Shown here: positions 18,991-27,872 of the stretch, in pieces | How positions within the stretch are numbered: the first letter of the stretch is position 1 | Layout: every line of letters starts with the position of its first letter | NCBI RefSeq assembly: GCF_030409805.1 | Contig: NZ_JAUFQP010000001.1 | Span: 186,001-250,000 of the forward strand | From: Algibacter miyuki | GTDB lineage: Bacteria; Bacteroidota; Bacteroidia; Flavobacteriales; Flavobacteriaceae | Direction: 5' to 3' | Length of the DNA: 64,000 nucleotides | Translations under genes and position numbers: made by a program | Notes under the pieces: model-generated | Databases searched by the model: none | Told to the model about the DNA's origin: nothing | What the model saw: only the letters and a program-made list of their open reading frames with translations

Positions 18991-19356
18991 TTATTTTTTC
19001 TTCTTCTTTTTATTGTTTTTTTTCTTTTTACTCGCATTTATTATTTCAGTTGCTCTTTCTTTTCCAAGAGCAGCAGTTAATTTTTTCCTGAAGTCTGCAT
19101 TATTAGCTTTTACTTCTGTTTTATATGTAGCAGGATCACTTTCTTTTAAAGGCTTTAAATCAAAATGCTTAGTTACATAGGCTTTATTTAATTCAATAAA
19201 CGTTTCTTTTTCAATATTGGTTAGTTTAATACTTTTTTCAATGAGTTCAATTTTGTTATTAGTTGTTTTTATAGCACGTGCTTCATTTTTAGATTGTGCC
19301 ATAGTAGATACACTAATTAATAATCCTAATACGAGTGTCAATAAACTTTTCTTCAT
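18991..19356 (-). CDS. Small exported helical protein with poly-lysine tail
   Basis: 121 aa; signal peptide (MKKSLLTLVLGLLIS...TMAQ), then mainly helical sequence (KIELIEKSIKLTNIEKETF, ALGKERATEII) and a C-terminus made almost only of Lys and Asn (about 14 residues). The helical part recalls Spy/CpxP-like periplasmic proteins in size and style (LTnIEKE...), but the resemblance is weak. Its basic tail resembles those on the sulfatases at 12346 and 669, so it may bind sulfated glycan or the cell surface. It lies between two carbohydrate-related genes with its own terminator. The 383-bp gap upstream (19357-19739) holds its promoter region and the neighbour's terminator. Confidence 0.7.
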   Translation of the reverse strand: MKKSLLTLVLGLLISVSTMAQSKNEARAIKTTNNKIELIEKSIKLTNIEKETFIELNKAYVTKHFDLKPLKESDPATYKTEVKANNADFRKKLTAALGKERATEIINASKKKKNNKKKKKK

Positions 19357-19739
19357 TTTTTTAGTTTTAGATTAATATTAAGTTACGAAGTAACAAAGTT
19401 TTATGTTTTTCCTTTGTCGGAAATCATTTTAATGTTTGCTTTAATTGACCATTTTGTCAATTTATTCTCCTTTTTTTTAAATATATCTTTTAAATCATTT
19501 TTGTTTGTAATTGTATTGTTGTTAAGGTTTTAAGTGTCTGTGTGGTTGGGTACGGAGCCGTGTAATTCTAATTGTTAAGTAGGAAATGTTTTGGTAGAAA
19601 AGATTGGTAGTACGATTAAAAAGTACAAGGTTATTATATAATATAAAAGGTAGCAATTTTACATTGCTACCTTTTGTTTAACTTTTATTAGGGCCATTAT
19701 TTAAGAATGGTACCTAAGAATAAATAAGGTTTTTATACT
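19357..19739. other. Intergenic region, 383 bp
   Basis: Carries the upstream region of the small gene at 18991-19356 and the terminator at 19645-19675 for the gene at 19740. No ORF with coding character is seen in the remainder. Confidence 0.6.
19645..19675 (-). terminator. Terminator after the secreted two-module protein gene
   Basis: A perfect 13-bp stem (AAAAGGTAGCAAT, 19645-19657, with its complement at 19663-19675). The stem itself supplies the terminal U run on the minus strand (...CCTTTT). Confidence 0.8.
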
Positions 19740-21176
19740 TTATTTTTTTACAATTTTTAAAGTTTTAGAACCTGACGTTGTGTTAATGTTTACAAGATAA
19801 ATTCCCATAGTTAAATCACTAATATCATAATTTGCTCTGGCACTAAACGTTTTTAATAAACGACCAGTAACATTGTATAATTCTACGTTCTCAATGTTTT
19901 TATTATAATCTAATTGAAAACTATTTGTCACAGGGTTAGGATAAACCGAAATTGCTGCTGCTTGAGCATCGATATCATTTGTAGATAAAGCAATTTCTTT
20001 AGGAACTTGTAGGGCATCTACATAAAAAACTGCAAGATTTCCCGATGTATCTATATTAATGCCTTGATTAAATATAAGGTAAACTTCGTTGTAAACACCG
20101 TTTGTAGCTATAGAGCCACTTTGATTACCAACATCAGTTAAATCTAAGCTGACTTCATTCCATTGGTTAGGTGTTAAATTTGTAACGCCGTCAGTTTGTA
20201 TTTGCGTACCTGATGTACCATCATGTCTTGCACGAATTTTAACACTCGGAATTCCATAATCTATATTACATTCAGGATAAATTCTTACAGTTATTCTACC
20301 GTCTCCTTCATCGTATTTAAAGCTTGGGCCTTGGTCAAATTTAATTCCAGTAGTAGCATCATTATCATTTCTTGTAAACTTCAAAACAGTGGTTTTGCTA
20401 TTGCCAATAGTTGATGGTGTTGCCTGAGATTCTACCGGATCTGCAGCGCCAGCCCATCCTGCTGCAGTAGTATTAAAAGCATCAGGGGCATTGTTATAAT
20501 ACCATTGGTTATCAGTAGCTAAAGTCGCATCGCTAGAAAGTGGTGTAACACTGTTATCTATATTTAATTCAATATCATCGAAGTATAATGTTTCAATCGT
20601 CTCAGCGCCATTTGAAGGTATAATAATTATTTTATCATACCCACCAGCTGCATCAATTCCATCGGCAATATCGGATTCTGAGGCCGTGTTATCAGGTAAC
20701 GAAGTGGTTGTGTAGCTGTATTCTTCCCATTTGCCTCCTGTTTTATCAACATTAGTTAAATTAATACGTTTAGTTGCAGAGGTTCCCAAATTTGAATTAT
20801 ACATCCTAACAATTATTCTTCCAGAACCATTTTTATTAGACCCTGAACTTGCACTATAAAAACGAAAATTAAAAGTAAAAGGATCTCCTACAGCGTAAGT
20901 AGTAGGTAAATCGATTATGAGGTTGTTGTTAGCTGTTCCTGATAATGTACTAGATACGTTTGTAGAAGTATTCGGGTTTGCAACAGGGTTAGTTGCATCG
21001 GGGTTTAGTACAGACGCTGTATAAGTTGCATCTGGTATTACATCCGGATCATCTAGATTAGCTTGAGGTGTAATATTAAGCAATATACAATCGTCTGCGG
21101 AATGATGTATATACGTTTGTGAAAACCCCATTAAAGATGTTACGGCTAATGTTAATGTAAGTAATGTTTTTCTCAT
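19740..21176 (-). CDS. Secreted two-module carbohydrate-binding-like protein with T9SS domain
   Basis: Signal peptide (MRKTLLTLTLAVTSLMGFSQ), then two beta-sandwich-like modules (about 30-205 and 215-385). The first has NPDA...TNV and the second W...KVTV-like strands ending in YVDALQVPKE; both end with a calcium-site-like pattern, FDDIELNID and YVDALQV. A Por sorting domain closes the protein (VYPNPVTNSF ... MGIYLVNI ... LKIVKK). No catalytic residues recognised; probably an exported glycan-binding protein. Its promoter (21203-21259) has the same repeat and spacing as the glycosidase operons, so it belongs to the same regulon. It lies next to the HTCS gene, on the same strand. Confidence 0.62.
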   Translation of the reverse strand: MRKTLLTLTLAVTSLMGFSQTYIHHSADDCILLNITPQANLDDPDVIPDATYTASVLNPDATNPVANPNTSTNVSSTLSGTANNNLIIDLPTTYAVGDPFTFNFRFYSASSGSNKNGSGRIIVRMYNSNLGTSATKRINLTNVDKTGGKWEEYSYTTTSLPDNTASESDIADGIDAAGGYDKIIIIPSNGAETIETLYFDDIELNIDNSVTPLSSDATLATDNQWYYNNAPDAFNTTAAGWAGAADPVESQATPSTIGNSKTTVLKFTRNDNDATTGIKFDQGPSFKYDEGDGRITVRIYPECNIDYGIPSVKIRARHDGTSGTQIQTDGVTNLTPNQWNEVSLDLTDVGNQSGSIATNGVYNEVYLIFNQGINIDTSGNLAVFYVDALQVPKEIALSTNDIDAQAAAISVYPNPVTNSFQLDYNKNIENVELYNVTGRLLKTFSARANYDISDLTMGIYLVNINTTSGSKTLKIVKK

Positions 21177-21202
21177 AATTTATTATAGTTTAGTTTATTA
21201 AA

Positions 21203-21259
21203 CAAAATTATAGAAAACACTAAAAGTTCATTTGCTGATATTAACCATTTATTTGCTTA
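21203..21259 (-). promoter_or_regulatory. Promoter with direct-repeat activator site (site 5 of 5, minus strand)
   Basis: Read on the minus strand: half-site TAAGCAAATA (21259 to 21250), second half-site TCAGCAAATG (21238 to 21229) with a 21-bp period, and -7 box TAATTTTG (21210 to 21203). The distance from half-site start to the last base of the -7 box is 56 bp, equal to the plus-strand copies. The site occurs on the opposite strand and at another gene, which argues against simple carry-over by local duplication. Confidence 0.6.
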
Positions 21260-21443
21260 AAAGCATTAATTAATGTTTAACCTGTTGATTTATATAGGTT
21301 TTTTTTGGTTGTGGTTGATGTTTTTTTAATGAAATAGAAAAGTAATTCACGGATTAATTACGTATTTATAACGTGAGTTTTGTGATCATTAAATCTTTTT
21401 TTTTACTTAAATACCTCTTGAGTTGAACAGATTTATATTCATC

Positions 21444-24400
21444 TTATTGTGAGTTCTTCAAAAATTCGGAAGGAGACACACCATGTAATTTTTTAAACGA
21501 AGTAGAAAAATAAGAATTAGATTCAATCCCAATTTGATACATCACTTCGGAAACATTTGTACCGTCGTTTTTACTTAATAATTCAGCAGCACGTTGCAAC
21601 CTAAAATTTCGTAAGTAAGCATTCGGAATTTGTCCTGTAAGTTGTTTCAATCGTCTGTAAAAATGCGAAGCGCTTAAATTCATTTTGGTCGAAAGTTCTT
21701 CTACTCCAAAATTAGAGTTGGAAATATTAGCTTCCATAATTTCAATAATATCGTTTAAAAAAGCTTTATCTCTAGTCGATAATTCAATATCTTTTTTAGG
21801 TATCGAACTACTTTTTGTAAAGTGCTGTTTTATTTTGATATTATTATCAATTAGTCTTTTAATACGTAATTCTAATAATTTTATAGAGAAAGGCTTACTC
21901 ACATATTCATCGGCACCAAATTCTAAACCTTTTATAGTGTCTTCATTTGTCCCTAATGCGGTTAATAAAAGTACTGGAATATGGCAGGTTGCAGGATCGG
22001 ATTTAATTTTTTCGCAAAACGCAAAACCATCCATTTCGGGCATCATAACATCACTAATAACCAATGTAGGCTCTTTAATTTTTATTTTTTCTAAACCATC
22101 AAGACCATTATTAGCAATAGTAATATTGTATTTTTCGGAAAGTGTACTGACTAAAAAGTTTTGTACATCTTCCTCGTCTTCAACAATTAATAAATGATGT
22201 TCTTTTAAATTATCACTTGAGGTTTCATTTAAAGTATCATTTTTATATTCAGTAGAAAGCGGCACCCAGTCTTTAATAAACGATTTGTTGTTCGTGTTTA
22301 CTTCAACATCATTATAATCTTCAATATTACCGGAAGGAATTAAAACTGAAAATCGAGTTTCAACAAAAGGTTCACTTGTTACTGAAATTTGACCATTAAA
22401 TAAATTAATAAGCGATTTACAAAAAGCCAGTCCAATACCGCCACCACTAACGTTTTCTTCATTATTACCCAATTGATAAAAGCGTTCGAAAATATTGTCT
22501 AAATCCTCGGCAGGTATGCCTTTTCCGTTATCTATAACATCAATACGGATCATTCTGGTTTCAGAAACATATACAATATCCGACTCAATACTAATACTTC
22601 CGTTTGCAGGCGTATTCTTAAAGGCATTAGAAAGTAAATTAAATAGAATTCGTTCCACCTTTTCAGTATCAATTACAATGGCTTCATTAGGTGAATTTAC
22701 TTTATAAAAGAAATTTATGTTTTTTTCCGTAGCATAGTTTTCAAAAGCCTCGGTAGTTGGGTAAATAAAACCTCCCAAGGTGTTTTGGTTGAAATTTAAA
22801 TCGATATAACCTTGTTCTGCTTTTCTAAACGTAATTAATTGATCCACCAAACTCAGTAGTCGTTTTGTGTTTTTTTGAATTATAGCTAAATATTTTGTGT
22901 TTCCTTCGTCTTTATTAGTCGAAATAATTTGTTCTAAAGGACCAGCTATTAATGTTAAAGGTGTACGAAACTCGTGCGAAATATTAGTGAAATATCTAAA
23001 TTTCCCTTGGTTAATAGTATCTAAGCGCTCTTTGTCTAATTGTTCATATTTTAAACGTTGTTTTAGTTTTTCATGCTGAACAAAATAGATAATAATACCA
23101 ACGCCTATTAAAATAAATAATATAAAAAACAACAAATAGCTCCACCAGGTTTGATACCATGGCGGTAAAATAACCACATTTAAGCTTTTTATTTCAGGGC
23201 TCCAAAGTCCATCGGCATTGGCGGCTTTTACTTTAAAAACATAATTTCCAGCAGAAAGATTGGTATAGGTTACTTTTTTCTTTCCAATTTGTTCTTCGAT
23301 CCAATTATCATTAAAACCTTCGAGTTTGTACGCGAGCTTGTTTTTTGAAGGGGTAGAGGTATGCTCCACAACCAACTGAAAGGCAATAGTTTGCTCGTTT
23401 TGGCTTATAGAAATACGTTCGGTTTCTGAAATCGACTTTTCAAGAATGACGTTATTGTCTAATTTTTCTCCAATTTTTATCACTTTATTATTAACGAATA
23501 GTGAGGTGATAATAATTTTTGGAGGTGTACTATTTAATTGAATGTTCTCGGGTTTAAAAAGGGTTAGTCCATTTAGACCTCCAAAATAGAAATAACCAGA
23601 TTTTCCTTTATAATAGGCGGCTTGTCTAAAGTTGTTTTGCGCCAAACCATCACGAACGTCAAATACGTCTACTTTATTCGTATTGGTGTCAAATTTAACC
23701 AACCCCATATCGGTGCTAATCCATAAATCCGTATCGTTTTCTTGTAAAATACCATAAATAGCATCGTCTGGAAGAATATTGTTTTTTCGAAAATATTCTA
23801 TTTCAGATGGGTTGCCGTTATTGTCAAAGCTTATTTTGTTTAAGCCTCCACCAAATGTACCAGCCCAAATATTTCCTTTAGGGTCTTCATGTAACGAGAA
23901 AACGTTAGAATAGCTTAGTTTTAATTTGTTATTACCTTCGTCTGTAATATGGTTTTCTATATTTATTTTTTCACCATCAAAATCACCAGAATACAAGCCG
24001 TTACTAGTGCCAAACCATAGTTTTTGCTTAGAGTCTTTAAGTACGGTTTGATATACAATTCTTGAATCTATATCAAAAATGGTTTTTACTTCTATTTCTG
24101 GATTTGTTTTACTTTTTATTTCGTTCCATGGATTCTTTATAATTGTAATTTGATTTCCTAAAAGGAGTAAATTGTTATCATCTATTTGGTAAATACTGCG
24201 ATACAACTGTTTTTGAACAATTTGGCCATTATCCTTTAAATTCAGTTTTTTAAAGCGCTTTGTTTTCGGGTTATAAACAATAATGTTTAAGTCGGTACCA
24301 ATCCAAATGTAGCCTTTTTTGTCTTCGTAAAAACAGCGTATTCTATTTTTGGTTTTTAGAAAGTTTAGCTTATCGGTATAGTTGTCAAATTTTATATTGA

Positions 24401-25616
24401 AAGCCGTATCATCGTTAACGGCTGTGGAGCTTATGTATAAATCTTTATTGTAAGTAGAAATCCATAATTTACCTTTGCTATCTTCTAAAATGGCCGTGAT
24501 TAAATTATCGGTAATAGATTTTTTATCGTACGGATTTTTCGAATAGTTAATAAATTGTTTTTGTGCGATATCTAATTTATTAATACCTCCTTGTGCCGTA
24601 CCAATCCATAAAACATCATAATTATCTTGGAAAATAGAGTTTATAAGATTGCTACTTAAACCAAAATTATCTTTGGGGTTGTAAGTGTAGTTTTTAAATT
24701 TATCTTCCGATTCTAAATATTTTAGAAGTCCAGATTCTCTGGTGCCAATCCATATAGCTCCATTGTTATCTTCAAAAATGGTGTTTATTTTTAATGACGA
24801 TTTTGTAGTGTCATTAACAGTATCATATTTTTGAATAATATGGATGCGACTATTTTCAAAAGTAGTTTTAAATAAACCATCATAAGTCCCTATCCAAAGT
24901 ATGTTTTTAACGGTTTTTATTGAAGAAATATGGCTGTCATTAAAATTTTCAAAATCAATAATTTTTTCAATTTTAGAATTAATATCTATGCTATCTTCAG
25001 TAAAAAAAACTTCGTTTAGACTTTTAGAAGTTGCTAAAAGTAAGGAGTTATTATTGGTGAAACTAAAATAATTAATATCCTTAATATTATTTTGGCCAAC
25101 CATAAAGTTTTCTGAAACCTGAAAATCGCCATTAACCACATTTGTAATTTTACAAGCGTATAATTTATTTTGTCCTGAAAACCAAATACTACCATTTGGA
25201 CCAGAACAAATATGACTAATATTTAATTTTGAAGTGAGTGGTATGGTGTAAAACTTTTCAAGCCATGGTACGTAAACGTTTAATCCCACATTAGTTCCAA
25301 TCCATAGTACGCCATTTTCATCATTAAACAGACTTTTTATGTGGTTACTAGATATAGTTCCTGTGGTTTTTGTTTGGGTGGTATAGGTTTCAAACTCATA
25401 ACCATCGTATTTTATTAAACCGTTAGGTGTGCCAAACCATAAAAAACCATAACGATCTTGAGACATCGCGTTTATCGTATTCTGATTAAAGCCCTCTTTA
25501 TTTGAAAACCTTTCGAAGTTTTGCGCTTCCAAAGTAAAAGGGTTTGATAAGCTAAAACATATCAAAAATGTAAATAAGATAAAATTGAAATGTTCTCGTT
25601 TTATAAGCATAAACAT
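21444..25616 (-). CDS. Hybrid two-component system regulator (HTCS)
   Basis: A one-protein sensor, kinase and transcription factor that activates polysaccharide-use genes when a periplasmic oligosaccharide binds. Order: N-terminal membrane segment/signal (1-32), about 14 Reg_prop propeller blades (repeated LWIGT-type motifs, 40-760), Y_Y_Y domain (about 770-845), membrane helix (about 865-890). The cytoplasmic part has HisKA with ISHEFRTPL (phospho-His near 880), an HATPase domain (NLLSNAFKNT, DNGKGIPAEDL, GGGIGLAFCKS), a receiver domain with VISDVMMPEMDG (Asp near 1188), and a C-terminal AraC-type double HTH (about 1300-1390). Length 1390 aa is usual. It is the closest regulator to the five direct-repeat promoters of the left block and the likely binder (inference). 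It is divergent from aldA across a 783-bp gap. Confidence 0.95.
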   Translation of the reverse strand: MFMLIKREHFNFILFTFLICFSLSNPFTLEAQNFERFSNKEGFNQNTINAMSQDRYGFLWFGTPNGLIKYDGYEFETYTTQTKTTGTISSNHIKSLFNDENGVLWIGTNVGLNVYVPWLEKFYTIPLTSKLNISHICSGPNGSIWFSGQNKLYACKITNVVNGDFQVSENFMVGQNNIKDINYFSFTNNNSLLLATSKSLNEVFFTEDSIDINSKIEKIIDFENFNDSHISSIKTVKNILWIGTYDGLFKTTFENSRIHIIQKYDTVNDTTKSSLKINTIFEDNNGAIWIGTRESGLLKYLESEDKFKNYTYNPKDNFGLSSNLINSIFQDNYDVLWIGTAQGGINKLDIAQKQFINYSKNPYDKKSITDNLITAILEDSKGKLWISTYNKDLYISSTAVNDDTAFNIKFDNYTDKLNFLKTKNRIRCFYEDKKGYIWIGTDLNIIVYNPKTKRFKKLNLKDNGQIVQKQLYRSIYQIDDNNLLLLGNQITIIKNPWNEIKSKTNPEIEVKTIFDIDSRIVYQTVLKDSKQKLWFGTSNGLYSGDFDGEKINIENHITDEGNNKLKLSYSNVFSLHEDPKGNIWAGTFGGGLNKISFDNNGNPSEIEYFRKNNILPDDAIYGILQENDTDLWISTDMGLVKFDTNTNKVDVFDVRDGLAQNNFRQAAYYKGKSGYFYFGGLNGLTLFKPENIQLNSTPPKIIITSLFVNNKVIKIGEKLDNNVILEKSISETERISISQNEQTIAFQLVVEHTSTPSKNKLAYKLEGFNDNWIEEQIGKKKVTYTNLSAGNYVFKVKAANADGLWSPEIKSLNVVILPPWYQTWWSYLLFFILFILIGVGIIIYFVQHEKLKQRLKYEQLDKERLDTINQGKFRYFTNISHEFRTPLTLIAGPLEQIISTNKDEGNTKYLAIIQKNTKRLLSLVDQLITFRKAEQGYIDLNFNQNTLGGFIYPTTEAFENYATEKNINFFYKVNSPNEAIVIDTEKVERILFNLLSNAFKNTPANGSISIESDIVYVSETRMIRIDVIDNGKGIPAEDLDNIFERFYQLGNNEENVSGGGIGLAFCKSLINLFNGQISVTSEPFVETRFSVLIPSGNIEDYNDVEVNTNNKSFIKDWVPLSTEYKNDTLNETSSDNLKEHHLLIVEDEEDVQNFLVSTLSEKYNITIANNGLDGLEKIKIKEPTLVISDVMMPEMDGFAFCEKIKSDPATCHIPVLLLTALGTNEDTIKGLEFGADEYVSKPFSIKLLELRIKRLIDNNIKIKQHFTKSSSIPKKDIELSTRDKAFLNDIIEIMEANISNSNFGVEELSTKMNLSASHFYRRLKQLTGQIPNAYLRNFRLQRAAELLSKNDGTNVSEVMYQIGIESNSYFSTSFKKLHGVSPSEFLKNSQ

Positions 25617-26399
25617 TAAGTTTAGTTTGAATGAAAATATAAAAGTTAGTTAGTTAATGACGAAGATAAAAAAACCGATGAATTAAAACTTTAAATTTTA
25701 TGGTGTTAAGTATTAAGAATAGAAGAAAATATATAAATATTTTAAAAGGAAAAGTAAGTTAATACACATTTTTGGATGAGGAGAATATTATAATAGGTTT
25801 GTTTTATTCATCTTTAAGATTATTTTGTATGGGTGATTTTAATATGAATAGCATTTTATTACAGAGTGTTTATTCTGCATAAAAAATTAGGAAACAGATA
25901 GACTATGGATGTTATAAAAATATAGAATACAAAATTATAGAATAAAAAAGGCGATTTATGTGCTTTAAATTTGTTGGTTTGTGTAGAAAATAAACATTTT
26001 AATGTATTAATAATGAAGTGTTAGCTTTAAAATCTATGTAAAACCGATATTTTAGAATATTTTAAAATTTCATACTGATATAATTGTTCTCCTTTAGGAT
26101 TTCTTTTTCATTTTTCAAAAAATAAAGTATTATGGTCATATCTAGATTTCCAAAGTGTTAAAACATCATTGCGGGTTCTCTAGTAAAGTAGCTCTTCTGT
26201 TAATGTTTAAATTGTACATAAAGTAGATTGTTATGGATAAATACTCCGGAAGACTTGTGCTGTAGTTTTGTGCTCACTCATATTTTGTTTTTAATTATGT
26301 ACTTACAAATTGAAGTACATCTCATCTTTATAAATTGAAAATTAAGAGCCTTTATGGAGTATCCATTTAAAACCAACTAAAATTTAAACTAAACTAATT
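25617..26399. other. Divergent intergenic region, HTCS / aldA, 783 bp
   Basis: Very AT-rich, no convincing ORF. It contains a possible -7 box TAGTTTTG at 26263-26270 and the perfect inverted repeat at 26297-26320 on the aldA side. The leader just before aldA is the ACTAA-rich type seen before other genes here. Confidence 0.6.
26297..26320. promoter_or_regulatory. Perfect inverted repeat, candidate operator for aldA-fucP
   Basis: ATGTACTT (26297-26304), 8-nt spacer, AAGTACAT (26313-26320). It lies 27 bp downstream of a possible -7 box and about 80 bp before the aldA ATG, a typical repressor position. A further GTACAT half-site is at 26214-26219. The GntR-type regulator at 31404 is one possible binder (inference). 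Confidence 0.5.
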
Positions 26400-27839
26400 A
26401 TGAAGGAATTCAACCAATACATTAACGGGAAGTTTGTAAAATCTACATCTACCGAAACAACAGCCGTTTTAAACCCATGTACAGAAGAGGTTTTATCTCT
26501 AATCCCGAAAGGCTCAATAGTCGATGCAAATGCTGCTCTAGAGGCGGCACAAGCTTCTCAACATGCATGGAAATCGCTTACAGCTATTGAGCGTGCGAGT
26601 TATTTACATAAAATGGCAGCAGTTATTCGTGAGAATAGAGAGTTTTTAGCTGAAACTCTAGCGAAAGAACAAGCTAAAGTAATTGGGTTAGCACAAGTTG
26701 AAATTGATGTTACTGCTGATTATTATGATTATAACGCAGGTTGGGCCAGAAGAATCGAAGGTGAAATTATCCAAAGTGATCGTAAAAAAGAGCATATATT
26801 TTTACACAAAGCGCCTATTGGTGTTGCAGTTGGAATTTGCCCATGGAATTTTCCGTTTTTTGTAGCTGCACGTAAAATTGCTCCGGCCTTAGTTACGGGA
26901 AATACTTGTGTTATTAAACCGAGTTGTATTGCACCTAACACCATATTAGAATTTATTAGGTTAATCGAAAAAATTGAACTTCCCGCAGGTGTTTTAAATG
27001 TGGTTTGTGGTACAGGTCCTGTGGTAGGGAATGCACTTACTAAAAGTCCAATAACGGGTATTGTGAGTTTAACTGGAAGTGTGGCAGCTGGCCAAAAAAT
27101 AATGGAAGCTGCGGCGACTAATATTACCAAAGTATCTTTAGAGTTAGGAGGTAAAGCACCTGCTATTGTATGTGCCGATGCTAATTTAGATTTGGCTGTA
27201 AATGCCGTAGTATCGTCTAAAGTTATTTTTAGTGGTCAGGTTTGTAACTGTGCGGAGCGGGTTTATGTTGAAGATTCAATTTACGATGAGTTTATGGAAA
27301 AAGTAACTAAGAAAATGGCCGATGTCAAGGTTGAAGATGCGTTTTCTGATAACAATCCAGATATGAGTAGTATGGTGTCTAAAGACCAATTGGATAAAGT
27401 AGCCGAAATGGTTGAGTTTGCTAAAAAAGAAGGTGCTGAAGTTGTTGTAGGGGGAGCGCGTTCGTCTCAATTCGATCGTGGTTATTTTTATCAACCTACA
27501 TTATTAACTAATGTAAAACAGAACATGCAAATTGTTCAAGAAGAAGTTTTCGGACCTGTTTTACCAGTTATGAAATTTGGAACTTTGGATGAAGCTATTG
27601 CCATGGCGAATGATAATGAATACGGTTTAACATCATCCATTTTTTCTGAAAATTTTAATAAAGTAATGCATGCTTGTGAGCAATTAGAATTTGGTGAAAC
27701 GTATGTAAATAGAGAACATTTTGAAGCAATTCAAGGATTTCATGCCGGGTGGAAAAAATCAGGTTTAGGGGGTGCCGACGGAAAACACGGGATGCAAGAG
27801 TATTTGCAAACTAAAGTAATCTATGCGCAGTACAGGTAA
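26400..27839 (+). CDS. aldA: Lactaldehyde dehydrogenase (aldehyde dehydrogenase family)
   Basis: Oxidises L-lactaldehyde, the C3 product of L-fucose and L-rhamnose breakdown, to L-lactate with NAD. The sequence is very close to E. coli AldA along its length (both 479 aa): ARR.EGEIIQSDR, CPWNFPFF, NTCVIKPS, LELGGKAPAIV with Glu248, SGQVCNCAERVYV with the catalytic Cys at about 282, EEVFGPVLPV, FHAGWKKSGLGGADGKHG. It has no signal peptide, so it is cytoplasmic. fucP follows after 33 bp, so the two form an operon. Its position next to fucP points to fucose, but the same enzyme would serve rhamnose from the ulvan-type block. Confidence 0.92.
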   Translation: MKEFNQYINGKFVKSTSTETTAVLNPCTEEVLSLIPKGSIVDANAALEAAQASQHAWKSLTAIERASYLHKMAAVIRENREFLAETLAKEQAKVIGLAQVEIDVTADYYDYNAGWARRIEGEIIQSDRKKEHIFLHKAPIGVAVGICPWNFPFFVAARKIAPALVTGNTCVIKPSCIAPNTILEFIRLIEKIELPAGVLNVVCGTGPVVGNALTKSPITGIVSLTGSVAAGQKIMEAAATNITKVSLELGGKAPAIVCADANLDLAVNAVVSSKVIFSGQVCNCAERVYVEDSIYDEFMEKVTKKMADVKVEDAFSDNNPDMSSMVSKDQLDKVAEMVEFAKKEGAEVVVGGARSSQFDRGYFYQPTLLTNVKQNMQIVQEEVFGPVLPVMKFGTLDEAIAMANDNEYGLTSSIFSENFNKVMHACEQLEFGETYVNREHFEAIQGFHAGWKKSGLGGADGKHGMQEYLQTKVIYAQYR

Positions 27840-27872
27840 TCTGTTTTATTCATCTAAAAAATATTTTAATAA

